Origin: Bedellia somnulentella
Taxonomy: Eukaryota > Arthropoda > Insecta > Lepidoptera > Bedelliidae
Assembly: GCA_963576735.1 (NCBI GenBank)
Contig: OY755183.1
Span: 7,831,213 to 7,895,212 of the forward strand
DNA length: 64,000 nt
Direction of reading: 5' to 3'
Shown here: positions 9,346 to 21,340 of the stretch, one piece after another
Position numbering within the stretch: the first letter of the stretch is position 1
Layout of the letters: every line of letters starts with the position of its first letter
Translations under genes and position numbers: made by a program
Notes under the pieces: model-generated
Told to the model about the DNA's origin: nothing
The model's input: only the letters and a program-made list of their open reading frames with translations
Database searches by the model: none

Positions 9346-12300
9346 CTACATATCGTCTGTAAATGAGTCGGTTCGTCATCAAGGACTGCTCCGCCGCATT
9401 AGAAAGTTCATCATCGAATCAATGTGGTAAATGTGGTTCGTTGCTGATGGGTTTCCCATCAAACGCCCAGCTAACCCCTATATAGTAAGTTGTCAGTACT
9501 CTATGTCGCCTGGTATGACACCCGCGAGGATTGGGTGGATCGCGAGGGGTGGGTTAGTGATGTGTTTCTACTCTCTCCTTTCTTGTCTTGTTTAGATACA
9601 ATCCTTCCCTACTAGCGAGCTACAATGATCATTTTTTTTAAATTTATCTTTATATTTAATGTATTTGTTATAAAACTGTTAAAACGCCATTAAATAAATA
9701 AATTCCGATTTCATACCGATTTCTTTCTTCCCTATTATTTATTTAATTTTATTGAAAAGATCTACAGCGAATAAAAAAAAATATAGGGCAAGTAAACAAC
9801 TTAAATACAGGTCAAATATGGATCCTCACATCTAAAAATTAAAGTACCAACCCAGGATTTAGATACATATACTTATCTTCTTCTGAGATCTTAATTTTAA
9901 AACCTGAATACGCTGAAACGAAATTGGTTGGTTTTAATAAACTAAATATTCATGAGACGTTTTATAAAGGCGACTTCTGAAAGGTGTTGCCGGGTTTCAC
10001 ATGCATACGTGGTCAGCTACAAAAACCATACTCGTTCAGGTATGTGTTACGCCTTGTGGTTACCACCCTAATGGGAAAAGATTTTTTATTAAACAAATAT
10101 CAGTAAACCGTTAAATGTCAAGATTGTTACTGCTACTAGAGAGGTTATGTTCAAATAACTGATCATTAAAAGAAAATGATTAAAAGAAAATTGTTTTATT
10201 ACCAATTTCTAACTACTCAGTTATAATGTTAATGTTCAGTTAGTTCATCTATTCTAATGAATAGGCTAGACCACTACTGAATCTCAATATATTTCCAGTA
10301 AAAAGCTTAAACTTTCAAAAGAAACGCAGGGTATACAACATCACGTTAAATCTCATAAAGGGTGAACAGTGAAAAATATGGCAGTGCAGTGGAAATAATA
10401 ACGATAATGAAGTTAAATTAAGAGTATGGTTAATTTAACATACATACATATACTCACGGCTATAAATCACGGTTAATTTAACTGATTGTTTATAAATTCA
10501 ACAAGCCAATTAGATGTGACTTATCACAACTTGAGCTGCCAAATTTTGCAGATAAGTCAAGTGTTTTACTTCCCCATCTTGATGATCCAATTAACAACCT
10601 TTCTAGTTAATAGGTGAATAAGTTGTTGATTCAGATCTCCAGATACATGCCAGCACCGCTATAGAACCTAAAAAAGGGTTATCACATCAGAGATTAGAAT
10701 TCCGAAATTACTTAACCATTTTTAGAGACAGTGAGAAATTCTTGGCAGAAGAAAGGATATTTCATTATGGTTTTCATCCAAATCACTCAACAATCATTTA
10801 AATAATATAGATCTATTCGCTATAAGCCGTTTGCACCTGTTTGGATGTAATAAAGTTTATTAATGCCTTATATATGTATGTTCCGTTAACTTTTCTGTGA
10901 AGACAATTTGGATTGACATAAAATACGTCTTGTGATTGCAGCAATCAGACAAATTGAACTTCCTGTAGGGGTGGGCACGCTGCGGAGTTCCTTCCAACGT
11001 CTCCAATCAACAATTTGGTCACAGGATGCGATCTTACGATTGTTAAGTCCACCATAGGGTGTCTACGCGCCGTGATTCCTTGCCGCACCTTTTTATTCAT
11101 ACTTCTTGGTCACCCTCGAGTGCCCTTTGGTGAATGACCGTTGAGAATATAAAATGATTTATAAAAATGTGTCGTATTGGTTTATGAAGGGTTCCTTATA
11201 AATTTCTCTATTTATGACAGATTTTTTTTATTACTACTAGTTTTGAAAGAACGTATTTGGAGGACTCAACAATCGTTGCAATAAATGTTGATAAACAAAC
11301 ACAACTGTTAATAAAATTAGTTTACAATTTATTACTGTATTCTTTAATTTATTATCTTTTAGATACTTATGTGAAAAGCAATGTTTCTCTTACCATTATA
11401 CTGACTGATAGATACATAGGCCATAAACTATAACGCTTTTCAATTTCACAAAGGGACCCAAAAATCACAGGAATCATGCTCCTTGGTCATGTTCGCTACA
11501 AATTATCCAGGTGCCCCCTACCTCACATTTCCATTACGGCGTAAAGTGACAATAGTATCCAAGAGTCATTTAAGGTCCCGGCAAATGATGTCCAATTACG
11601 AGAGAGCGTCTCGGAATGTTCCAATTAGATATACCAGCGCACCTGGCACGACTCACGATTTCCATCCTGCTACTTTGATTCGAATTATTTCTCAGTACTG
11701 CTACAAATGAGAATAAAACACAACACCGAGTATTAAAGACACGTAACACACCTGTTGCCGAGATCATCACTACTTTATTCTGATTGTAAGGAACTATTAG
11801 TGCCATCAGAAAAAGACATTTTGCTACCAATTAAAGTAATTTTCTGTATTGTTATGAAACTATGGTATGTGAAGTATGCTTCTTATACTTAAACGAAAAA
11901 TATGATTTAGCTTATAAAGCACTACCTACGACTGCTTCTATAATGATAATAGTTTAATACTATACCAATACTATTCGAAACCTTGTCATTTTTGACATGC
12001 TCAATTCATGTAATGCAGTCTCTTTGATTAGTTATGATTAAGAGAAGTCATCTTCGTCACTACATTACCCTACGTTAGAACATGTTGAAGATCCTCACCG
12101 ATGGTAAATACGGCTTTGCTTCGTCGGTAATCCGAAGCAAATTAACTAATAGAGATATGAGATAAGTATAGTTTGAGTTCACAAGCAGAGATATTTTTAG
12201 TTCCTCATGTTTAGTATTAAGTGCTTACTTAGAATTAGTATTGTAGTGTTAGCTTATTAACGTGGGTAGTCACAAAGAGGGAAACGATAGAAGAGGAAGC

Positions 12301-12514
12301 GACGATTACACATTACTAATGAGGAAACAATTACGACAAAGAGGATGTGCCCGTCTGTCCGCTTATCTGACTTGTCCTGCCCGTCTGTGTTAGATAACAA
12401 ACATTTGGTATCCGCACCGCTGACACCCTGATATGACTAATTTTGGCATTATTTTTTAATTTAGTTTGTTTTGGTACTGATTACTATGCGGCTATTGTTT
12501 TTGGTATTGTGCTT
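9346..12514. other. Gene-free stretch of 3.2 kb
   Basis: No gene recognised. A scrap of the TATG-tailed element (ACATACATATACTCACGGCT) is at 10440-10465. Slightly GC-richer sequence at 10960-11140 has no long open frame. The open frames at 11483-11830 overlap on opposite strands and resemble nothing I know. Confidence 0.45.
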
Positions 12515-12780
12515 GCTGTGTAGTGTCGGCTTAGAATAGCACTACCCCATTTCTTCCGGTGGGTGTACGTAAGAGGCGACTAACGGTATTGGGGCTTTTA
12601 AGGGATTTTTGGGCGATGAGGTTGGAGACCCATCACCAAGAACCTTTATTTTACCATCTTTTCCCCACTTAACTTCCCAAAAGTGGCTGAGGAATTTCTA
12701 ATTCCTTAGCTCTGGCTACCTAGGGATTTAGATATCTAGGGATTTATAGCCGTGAGTATATGTATTTATGTATGTATGTT
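12515..12780 (+). repeat. TATG-tailed dispersed element, well-preserved copy
   Basis: Reference copy in this window. It starts TGTGTAGTGTCGGCTTAGAA, then CCGGTGGGTGTACGTAAGAG, GGTTGGAGACCCATCACCAA and AAGTGGCTGAGGAATTTC, and ends GATTTATAGCCGTGAGTATA followed by (TATG)n. It has no inverted ends and no open frame. The variable tetranucleotide tail at one fixed end is typical of elements copied through RNA or of microsatellite-associated interspersed elements. GGTTGGAGACC resembles a degenerate Pol III B box. Confidence 0.85.
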
Positions 12781-12921
12781 TTTCGCTATGATTCTTAGCG
12801 TTATTATATTGCAGCGTGAGCAATAGCAATTTCTTCATAGCTATGGTTACAGTCTAAATTGGTTACATACATATTTTTTAGATTTCTTTATTTAGTTAAT
12901 TCTTTCACACATGCTATTTTA

Positions 12922-13140
12922 GCTGTATAGTGTGGGCTTAGAATAGCACTAACCCATTTCTTCTCGGGGGTGTCGTAAATGGCGACTAAGGTTATTGGAG
13001 GCTTATTAAGTGATTGTTGGGCGATGCGGTTGGAGACCAATCACCAACAAACTTAATTTACAATCCTTTCACCACTTAACTTCTGAAGGTGGCTGAGGAA
13101 GCTCTGGCTACCCCGTTCTGGGATTTATACCCGTAACTGA
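12922..13140 (+). repeat. TATG-tailed element, diverged copy
   Basis: Same order of blocks as 12515-12780 (GCTTAGAATAGCACT, GCGATGCGGTTGGAGACC, GGTGGCTGAGGAAGCTC, GGGATTTATACCCGT), with substitutions and a lost tail. It is the second of three copies in the same direction. Confidence 0.8.
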
Positions 13141-13224
13141 CATATTTTTTAATTCGAATTCATACGCTCTACTTAGATACGGGGAACTCCTTATTGATTT
13201 GATAAGAGGACAATTACTCTTGTC

Positions 13225-13470
13225 TTGCCGTGTAATGCCGACTTAGAATGTCACCACCCCTTTCTACACATGGGTGTCGTACGAAGCGACTAACAGTATG
13301 GGGCTTTTGAAAATGGTTATGGTGCGATGTGGCTGGAGACCCATCACCAACGATACTTTATATCCACCACCTTGTATCCTATCAACTTCCAAATGTGGCT
13401 GAGGAGTTTCTAGCTCTGAAGCTCTGGCTACATACCCCTTTTTGGGATTTATGGCTGTGAGTATGCATAT
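13225..13470 (+). repeat. TATG-tailed element, diverged copy
   Basis: Third same-direction copy in one kilobase: GCCGTGTAATGCCGACTTAG at the start, GGCTGGAGACCCATCACCAA in the middle and TTTATGGCTGTGAGTATG at the end. Confidence 0.8.
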
Positions 13471-13670
13471 TCATCACTTAAGTTTTTTTTACAGTCTTAC
13501 AAACTTCAGATACTCCACAGGTGAGAGAATTGTGGTACCTAATTGTACTTGTTCTTAATTGTATAATTCAAGGACCTTGGTGTCATTTTCGCCGTTGTGT
13601 ATAATTATAATTATTGAAACTATACACCATATATGTTCTTTTTAAATTTAAATACATATAATTATAATTA

Positions 13671-13826
13671 ATTGGGTAGGCCTTTCACAAGGTGGACCGA
13701 TGTCTTGGTGGAAATCACGGGAAACCTACGAAGGAGGGCAGAAAAAGAGCGATGATTGTGAAAACTATGGGGACATGGGAAGGCTTATTTCTAGCAGTGG
13801 ACGAAGCTGATGATGATGATGATGTT
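13671..13826 (+). repeat. RTE-type LINE 3' end
   Basis: The plus strand reads LGRPFTRWTDVLVEITGN and following, close to the C-terminal phrase of RTE-like reverse transcriptases. It ends in (GAT)n at 13811-13825, the usual RTE-like tail. Only the last 50 or so codons are left, with frame damage. Confidence 0.65.
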
Positions 13827-13849
13827 AAACCAAAGTAGTGAAATCAATC

Positions 13850-14165
13850 ATATATACATATGTATGTATGTAAAGTATCATTAGTAAAAAACCACTTCAA
13901 ATAGCCCCATACCTTTAGTCGCCTCTTACGACACCCATGGCTAAAAAAGGGGTAATGACATTATATTCTAATTATACTCACGGCCATAAATCCCAAAAAG
14001 GGGTAACCAGAGCTTCAGAGCTAGTAACTCCTCAGCCACATTTGGAAGTTGACAGGGTACAAGATTGTAGAAATAAAGTATCATTAGTGATGGGTCTCCA
14101 ACCGCATCGCCCAAAAAACCACTTCAAATAGCCCCATACCTTTAAGCCGGCACTACACGGCAATC
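13850..14165 (-). repeat. TATG-tailed element with internal duplication
   Basis: The minus-strand copy carries the block TAGCCCCATACCTTTAG twice (about 13900 and 14130), and the ACCACTTCAAATAGCCCC phrase twice. It therefore appears to be two overlapping copies, or one copy with a nested partial copy. A short 64-codon open frame inside is not a gene. Confidence 0.75.
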
Positions 14166-15305
14166 ACTGAAATCAATCAGTGTAGTATATTTTGATTTAA
14201 CAATTTTAAACTTCCATTACCCGCCCAGTAATAAACGTGTAAAAGCAACAGGTGTAGAGATTCAAGCAAGGTATCTATGAAAGTGTAACAGTCCTCCTTG
14301 CTCTAATGAACCGACTGTTACCTTCGAATGCACCGACCCGTGTCTCTGAGAACTCCTTGACCTTAATCTGGAGACACCTGTCTTTACTTCGCGCCCACCG
14401 GCGGTTATTCGTATTTCTACTACTAGGGTTATCAGCGTGGGAATGCTACGGAAGATATTTTACGTCACGGTTTCTTAAGTAAGCGAAATTAAAAAATAGT
14501 CTTAGAGGGAGTGTGCATGAAGGAACTTATTTAAATAAAATTCAGAGAACTCATATCGATTTATTATTTTACATGTTTCTAGATATTTATCATTAAAATA
14601 GTGCAAAAAAAACCTATTAGGAGTTAGTAAACAATTATTAGCGCGCTATGATGACAGAAAATAGTTATCTAAGAGGTAATGAGTGTTTAAAAGCAATGCC
14701 TTTACTACTTGACAAGCATTATAGAATTAAAGACATGCTTTCTAGTTTATCAGCTAAAGTTAAAAGATAGTTAGAAAGATAGAATAGATATACCATTTGG
14801 GCTATTCATACCACAGTTTCGACCATCAACATTGTACTCTCGAATTTGCGCGGCAAAACGCTACAGTTTGAATGAGCCTCGTAACAATGTGTTCATTCAT
14901 TAGCAGTCACCTGCAGAAGGGTTCCCCAACACGTGGCCATATGCTCCACTCACCTGGGTAAATCTTACCCCTTAGATGAGGGTAGAATAAAAATTGTTGC
15001 AGCACACATGTCGATGGCGTGGCGGCTGCGACAGACAGATGCTAAAATACGTTGACGTACATTGATTTGTTTGTTGGATCATCTAATTGTTCTGGGCTTC
15101 TGTCTTAAACAATTAATATACTTTTTTGGGTTTATACCTTATATTTTTTAAATATAAATTAAATAATATTGCATCAAAGTATATAAGCTATCCAGTATTG
15201 GCTTGGAATACACTATATAAACTGAAAATGTAAAAGAGCTGACAGTTTTGATTTATAGAACCAAACTATTTTGTTTGAATTAAACTTATTTACATCCAAT
15301 GTTTG
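14166..15305. other. Gene-free stretch with a GC-richer patch
   Basis: Nothing recognised. The patch 14280-14480 is GC-richer and contains CACCTG, without a convincing open frame. Confidence 0.4.
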
Positions 15306-15408
15306 ATCCTCACTCACATTTCCAAAAGTGGCTGAGGAATTTTGAATTCCTTAGCTCCGGCTACCCCTTATAAGGATTTATAGCCGTGATTATATGTATG
15401 TATGTTTG
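15306..15408 (+). repeat. TATG-tailed element, 3' part only
   Basis: CCAAAAGTGGCTGAGGAATT, then GCTCCGGCTACCCCTTATAA, TTTATAGCCGTGATTATATG and TATGTATG. It is truncated at its 5' side, as expected for target-primed copying. Confidence 0.75.
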
Positions 15409-15599
15409 ATAAAAATGGATATGAAAATACGAGATTATATTGTTATGGCTTGTGTTTTTCCCACGACGTTATTTTCTGGTTGATCCGTTTTGTAGAGGAT
15501 GTCCGTGCGGTCTCCAATCACGTGGAAATTTAAATAACCATAGCTTGTAGTTATTGTAGTCATCGAAACTATTAATTATGTTTATATGCCTGTTTTATT

Positions 15600-15800
15600 A
15601 TAGTTAAAGAAAGAAAGAAAAAACGTTTATTCGCCATTGTAGGGACAAGAAAAACAAGTAACATAAATTTTTACAGAAACACTTAATTTTACCAATAATT
15701 TTTACAACATTTAATTAATTATAAAATAAAAACAAAAAGAGAAACAATAAAAATCCTACAAAAAGTCATGTACTTCCTGTGCCACCTGAACAGCGAATTG
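15600..15800 (-). repeat. LINE or SINE 3' tail, reverse orientation
   Basis: Begins with (AAAG)n and GTTTATTCGCCATTGTAGGG on the plus strand, which read on the minus strand is an end such as CGAATAAACG followed by (CTTT)n. The tail type resembles that at 27900-27950. Confidence 0.5.
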
Positions 15801-16014
15801 GTACTTAATTATTTACATTAATATTAATCACTAAGAAGTTTTAAGTGAGCTTGAATCAAAATATTATATTGTACCTAAGTTTTTAATAAAAACAACAGAG
15901 TCAAGAATAAAAACATATGTATATTAAGATAAATATATAAAAATGCATAAAGTTGTACATATACATATGATGAATTTTAAATTAGAGTTATGTTATTAGT
16001 TTTAGTTATGATAT

Positions 16015-16115
16015 GAGTCTCCAGTCACATCACTCAAAAAATAACTTAGGGGCCCTAAACCCTAAGTTGTCTCTTACGACACTCGCGAAAAGAAACGGTT
16101 TAAAGCTATTCCATA
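16015..16115 (-). repeat. TATG-tailed element, 5' fragment
   Basis: GAGTCTCCAGTCACATCACT, then AACCCTAAGTTGTCTCTTACG matches the 5' half of the element in reverse orientation. Confidence 0.55.
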
Positions 16116-17094
16116 TGAAGATTATTTTTTTTACTTTAAAAGTAGTAATAAAAAGTTAAAGTTGAAAAGGATATCACCGTTAATGTGTGTGAATCATTTT
16201 TTTCTATAAATTAATTCAACATTGTGCACATTGTCGGGTTTTATCAAGTAAGGTTGATAAAAGTTATTACCTAGAGTATGTGAAGAATACCTAGGTAATA
16301 TGCATATTAACGAAAAAGCATCATGTTTATAGAAACAAAGGTCACGAACTATCGTTGACCAGGCCGTTCACTTGACGAGTAATAAGATAGTTCACATTAA
16401 CGTAATTTGCACTTTAACGAACCCTTGTAACAAATAACATTGTATAACATTAGGAGATCCACCACTTTGTATCTTTGGATTAAAAATGATAAGGGAAAAC
16501 CGAAATAACTACCAATATCACACGTCAAATATAATATGAATATACTTTTGAATATTAATAAAAATTAAAGATATATGTTTAATTTCTTTATTGTAAATAC
16601 CCAACCCCTAAACTATTAATAAATAGTAACATACAGTTTAAGTTGAAGTCATTAATAATAATCATCCATAAGCCTAAAAAAACATCGAACGCGTTCCTAA
16701 ACCCATTAGAAAACGAACATGTTCTTGTAGACTATTATTGAGCCCTCTCTTTTTGTTTTATTTGTAAATCAAGGATTCTCAGGAATGCAATAAATAAAAG
16801 GTAATATTTTATTAAAATATGCTCACACCTGCCACGTTTTCTCACGATGGCCGTGCTTTATAATGGGACAATTATGGGAATAGTAAGTTTTTCTCGGATT
16901 TTAATGTAAACACAGATTAGCTGGTAGATAGCTTGATGAAACTCGTTTGTCAGAGGATGTAGACTGGTCAGGGTGCGTTGACACTGTCGTGGTAATCGTT
17001 ACATAGCCAGTCCCAGGACAACGACTGCGTATCTAATTATATCAGACCAAATTGTGTGACTTACATAACAAATACCTTTACACATCACCAACAT
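16116..17094. other. Gene-free stretch
   Basis: AT-rich, nothing recognised. Confidence 0.5.
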
Positions 17095-17320
17095 ACATTT
17101 ACTCACTCATAATAATATAATACTATAAACTTCCGAAATAGAAATTCTTAAGAAGTTACTTTTAGAAGTTGAGTGGGGTGAAGATGGTATAATCAAGGCA
17201 TGTTTGTGATCGGTCTCCAGCCACACTGTCTAACAATCCTTTTAAAATTTCAAAATCCCTACGACGACCTCTTCCGACGACCGCAGAATGAAATGGGACA
17301 GTGGTATTGCAGGTCGAAAC
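17095..17320 (-). repeat. TATG-tailed element, very degenerate
   Basis: The blocks AACATACATTTACTCACTC, TTTTAGAAGTTGAGTGGGG and GATCGGTCTCCAGCCACAC lie in the expected reverse order, with many substitutions. Confidence 0.55.
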
Positions 17321-17529
17321 TATACAGCTCTATATTCTAATTTAAATTGATACTAAAGGTTAAAATTTCTTCTGCTGCTCTTAATATTATGAAGATTACG
17401 TGATATCTATGGATGAAGGTTCTGTTGTGTTAAACAGGTGATGAGGAGTTACCATTACCATGAACATTTTCCTGAGTAAGGTATGTGAATTTTATAGAGT
17501 TATTGAGGTTAGGGATAGGCACCAAGTCT

Positions 17530-17925
17530 TATGAAGTCAGAAAGTCTTATGAAATACAGTTTATACGACAGATCCCCGCCAGGGTAGCAAGGCAGCAGAG
17601 GTTTTAAATATTCTAAACCCCATGTGTAACTTCGTCATTTGTTTTCACTTTTTTTCCCAAACTTTCTCATGACTCAAATGTTCACGAAGTACTTCTCCGA
17701 AGGAGTGGCAGAAGTACTACTACTTCTGAACATTACGAGTCATTTCGTAATACGCTATCACTTGACTAACTAGGTATGTGAATTTCCTCACAATGTTTTC
17801 CCTCAGCGTTAACAACCACGATAAATTAACCACACTTTAATTTAGAAAAGACAATAGGCCTGACTCGGGATTTGAACCCACTCGTCTCTGCATGATAGAT
17901 GTGGGAATACCATAGATGGTTTTAG
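17530..17925 (-). repeat. tRNA-derived SINE (noctuid HaSE-like), reverse
   Basis: The plus-strand order is the 3' part (CCGAAGGAGTGGCAGAAGTA), then TTCCTCACAATGTTTTCCCT, then AGAAAAGACAATAGGCCTGA and GGGATTTGAACCCACTCGTC. On the minus strand this gives a tRNA-like head with a B box (GGGTTCAAATCCCG) followed by the body. The same family occurs at 19441, 36988, 49296, 52555 and 53428. Confidence 0.75.
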
Positions 17926-18376
17926 ACGAAACAGTATAATTTTATGTTTAATGTTTGAAATAGGTATTCTATTTCATGTACAAAAATCAGATTCAGAAAA
18001 ACTATTGCAAATTACTCTCGCTTTTTCAATGTCGCCCTCTCGCCCGCTTGCCACATTATCTCATCAAAAACTGCAATAAATATCATAAAAAGTCGTCCTC
18101 TCAAAGTTGAACTTATCTTGTTGCATTGATCAACAAGTTAGTGTAAAGATCGAGCATGTGAAGAAACTTTGGCATTTATTTCCGCAGAATAACGGAGCTG
18201 CACTACACCTGTCGTCAGTTCCCACACTAGGCGTGGATCTGCCTGAGGTGCATCTACTGTCTTGGAATATGGTGATCGGTTAAATAATCTAACTAGAGTG
18301 TACCTACTATGATGTTGGTAATTGTAAGAAAAAACTTAATTAACTAAGTCATTGCTTTGTATCTAAACATCCATTT

Positions 18377-18620
18377 TACATACATATACTCACGGCTATA
18401 AATCCCTAGAAAGGCGAAGCCAGAGCTAAGGAATTAGAAATTCCTCAGCCACTTTTGGAAGTTGCATGGGGAATAGATGGTGAAATAAAGGTTCTTGGTG
18501 ATGGGTCTCCAACCGCATCGCCCAAAATCCCTTTAAAGCCCCCATCACCGTTAGTCGCCTCTTACGTACACCCACCGGAAGAAATGGGGTAGTGCTATTC
18601 TAAGCCGACACTACACAGCC
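18377..18620 (-). repeat. TATG-tailed element, full copy
   Basis: A complete copy in reverse, from (TACA) repeats and TATACTCACGGCTATAAATC to CTAAGCCGACACTACACAGC. The internal blocks are all present and little changed, so it is among the youngest copies here. Confidence 0.85.
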
Positions 18621-19440
18621 ATATTATATTATACCTATTTTAAATTGGCTGTTTTGACATTACGAATTTTGAGACAGTTTTTTAAATACCTATTTTGAGG
18701 GAAAATAAAAATTCTAAGCCGTTTCGGTTTGGAAAATCATGATGCAACTAAGACAATTGGGGTTATTTATTGATAAGTGGTACGATTAGCCACCCACCAT
18801 GAACATTCAGTTCACTATCTTTACAACCTGAAACTGACTGCTTCAGTTACTCTGCCTAGTGGGCTTTGGATTCTTCCGAACTTTTTCGCCATAAAATGCC
18901 TGGATGATTTTCTAGTAATATCAGTGATGACCTAATATTATAATATTTTCTAGTAACTAACTCCTATGCCAAAGCAATAAGTACACCAGTCAATGACATT
19001 TAAAATTAAAATTTAAAGATCAGATGAAAAAGTGAACAAAACCAAATACAATATGAAATCAAAAGAAAGTAAACAAAATCACACATTTGTTTCAAGCCAG
19101 TTACATAATAACATACAATTTGAAATACAAGAAAACCTCTTTAATTCGCAGCAATGAGGTCCGTATAAGGCGATAATCAGCGATCGGGCGAGCAACAAGA
19201 GTGATTCCGGTTATGGTTAAAGAAAGACGTTAATTTGGGTAAAAGGCTGTATTCAGGTCGCGTATCACGGCGGCCCGGGTTCGATTATACAATATAATAC
19301 ACCTGTCTTGGGTTCCCACGCCTTCGACGCGACCACTCACCCGCGCGACGGAGACGCTAGCGCGCTATATTTACGTTTGAAACTTTTGCGAAATCTGCGT
19401 GCTTCTTGGATTATAAAATAATTATACTAATAATTTTTAA
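18621..19440. other. Gene-free stretch with GC-rich island at 19150-19380
   Basis: The island contains ATCACGGCGGCCCGGGTTCG and CGACGCGACCACTCACCCGC but no long open frame. A regulatory or old repeat origin is possible. The rest is AT-rich. Confidence 0.35.
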
Positions 19441-19545
19441 GCAACCGTGATAGCTCAGTGGGTAGAACACCACTTATCGTGCAGATGATGAAGGTTCAAA
19501 TCCCGGGTCGGGCCTACACTAATTTGTCTTTGCTAAAGTCATTAT
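19441..19545 (+). repeat. tRNA-derived SINE head
   Basis: GCAACCGTGATAGCTCAGTG (A box region) and GGTTCAAATCCCGGGTCGGG (B box), then CCTACACTAATTTGTCTTTG. Typical start of the noctuid SINE family. It is cut short and joined to a reversed 3' part. Confidence 0.75.
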
Positions 19546-19554
19546 GTATATCTT

Positions 19555-19900
19555 GTCAGAGGTACTAATACTTCTGCACATCAAGTGACTCTGTCACTTG
19601 GTGTTCAGAGTACCCACGTTCTGCATGGACAGTGTACTCACGTGATAGGGGGCAGGCCTATCGCCGCTTTGTACAAATAAACTGTCACATGACTAAGTAC
19701 AACTCAGCCATAAGGGTTTCCTCACGATGTTTATTTATCATGGTTGTTAACGGTAAAGTCATATGTGTGGTTATTTTATCATGGTTGTTAACGGTGACGG
19801 AAAACATCTTGAGGAAACCAATATGGCTAAGTTGTACTTAGTCGTGTGACAGTGTATTTGTACAAACGTATCACCCTTCGGGGTTTGAGTTTGAGTAATT
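19555..19900. repeat. Two SINE bodies joined head to head
   Basis: 19555-19740 is a SINE body in reverse, and 19741-19900 is a body in forward direction. Both contain AAGTACAACTCAGCC or its complement CTAAGTTGTACTTAGTC, and CACGATG or GGTTGTTAACGG. This makes an imperfect foldback centred near 19740. The 69-codon open frame across it is spurious. Confidence 0.7.
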
Positions 19901-20534
19901 ATATTAACATTCCTTTTTAATTACTTGTGATATTGGTACAGCACCAAAATTTTTTCGCAGCTGCTTTCTCACTTAGAAGCTCTTGGGAAATTTATATATC
20001 GATATACGATCCCCACTTAGTCATATTATCATCGTCTACATTCATCAACCTATTCATACATGCTTTTTCATTCTTCAGACTAAGGAAGTAAGCACAATCT
20101 GAGCACAATTTCTATTTGATCTAAATTTGTCCATCCCCAGTATTATGTGTATGTCAGTAACATTACCATCTACATAGGCTCTATATATTTCAGAAAATTA
20201 TTATTCCTTATTTAGTTTTTTTCATTATGCGATTCTCGTAGTCTGTGTATCTAATTGTAATCGGAAAGATAGTTTCAAAACATGAACTGAAATTAAAGGT
20301 GTTGACATTGAGTTATAAGATTTATTTGTACTTCGTCGTATTCTCGTCTTCTTAATGTATTTTTAGTATTTCCCATTCACTTAAATATAAAATTGCAGTA
20401 GGATTACAAGCAATCATGAACCACAAGTATTCAAACCAATGTTTTTGCATCTTAAATACAGTCAATCAAGCAAAATGGGGAGCAGCAGATACATAGTAAT
20501 TGTATATGATTGAGTCACTTGTAACACCATGTTA
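19901..20534. other. Gene-free stretch
   Basis: Nothing recognised. Confidence 0.45.
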
Positions 20535-20800
20535 TTACGATGTCAGTGGCTGAGTGGATAGGTGAGCTCTCAGTCCGGAGGTTGCGGGTTCGATCCCCGC
20601 TGCTTGAGAGCAACATTTATGTGATGAGCATGATTGTTGCTTAGTCTTAGATGTTATTTATAGTGTATTATAAAATATTAAATATATCGTTGAGTTAGTA
20701 ATAATACAAGTTTAAATTAGTTTGGGGCTAACTTGATCTGTGTATAATATGTCCGTGTATATTTATTATTACCTGGGTTTGTGGTCAAAACCGTCATGCT
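20535..20800 (+). repeat. tRNA-derived SINE of a second family
   Basis: The tRNA-like head has GTGGCTGAGTGGATAGGTGA (A box) and TTGCGGGTTCGATCCCCGC (B box with a good T-arm stem). It is followed by the body GTATTATAAAATATTAAATA and CAAGTTTAAATTAGTTTGGG, a pattern common to lepidopteran SINEs. The head is too long and mismatched at the anticodon arm to be a functional tRNA. Confidence 0.7.
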
Positions 20801-21205
20801 GATTACCATATAAAAAGCCCTATTTAAAATGGTGCTAAATACGTTTTCAATTTGTCACAGTCTATGTTGCATTATTTGCTACTCAAGACTATGGGTGCCC
20901 ATTTTTCTCTGCACTTTCAGTGTTATTGTTGAAAGTTCAAAAGGATTTCACACTATTAATTGTTTTTTTATGTTTGTAAATACCAAGAATCGAAATTTAT
21001 AATATTTCTATAATTGCTATAAAATCAACTCAAATAAAATACAACAACAGCGTGTTATATTTGTTTGGCAGTAACACTTCATGATGAAAACCAGTAGGAA
21101 AACACAAATTGGTGGTCAAATTGTGTAGTTAAGATTTTAATTATTTTTACTAGATATATTTTTCTTTTTTCGAATTATAACTAGAGGATGAGAGTCATAT
21201 ATTAA
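20801..21205. other. Gene-free stretch
   Basis: Nothing recognised. Confidence 0.45.
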
Positions 21206-21340
21206 TATATTAAGGAAAGAAAAAAAATTCGGAACCAGTAGGACTCGAGTGTCGAATTTTTTTTTTCTCCTTAAGTGATTAGTAAGTGTGGATTCCACAT
21301 GAGGTTTTCATGAACAAAACATTCTAATTATGAGAGTTAT
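21206..21340. repeat. Imperfect foldback of the tRNA-headed repeat
   Basis: TTAAGGAAAGAAAAAAAATTCG faces CGAATTTTTTTTTTCTCCTTAA across a core of about 25 bp with ACTCGAGT. It is followed by CACATGAGGTTTTCATGAAC, the same body motif as near 24430. This appears to be an older, decayed version of the structure at 3667-3776. Confidence 0.65.

Noticed and set aside
19441..19515. Possible functional tRNA gene
   Set aside because: A and B boxes are present but the stems do not pair as a tRNA, and the same head recurs with SINE bodies elsewhere.
20541..20612. Possible functional tRNA gene with good T-arm
   Set aside because: The anticodon arm does not fold and a SINE body follows directly.
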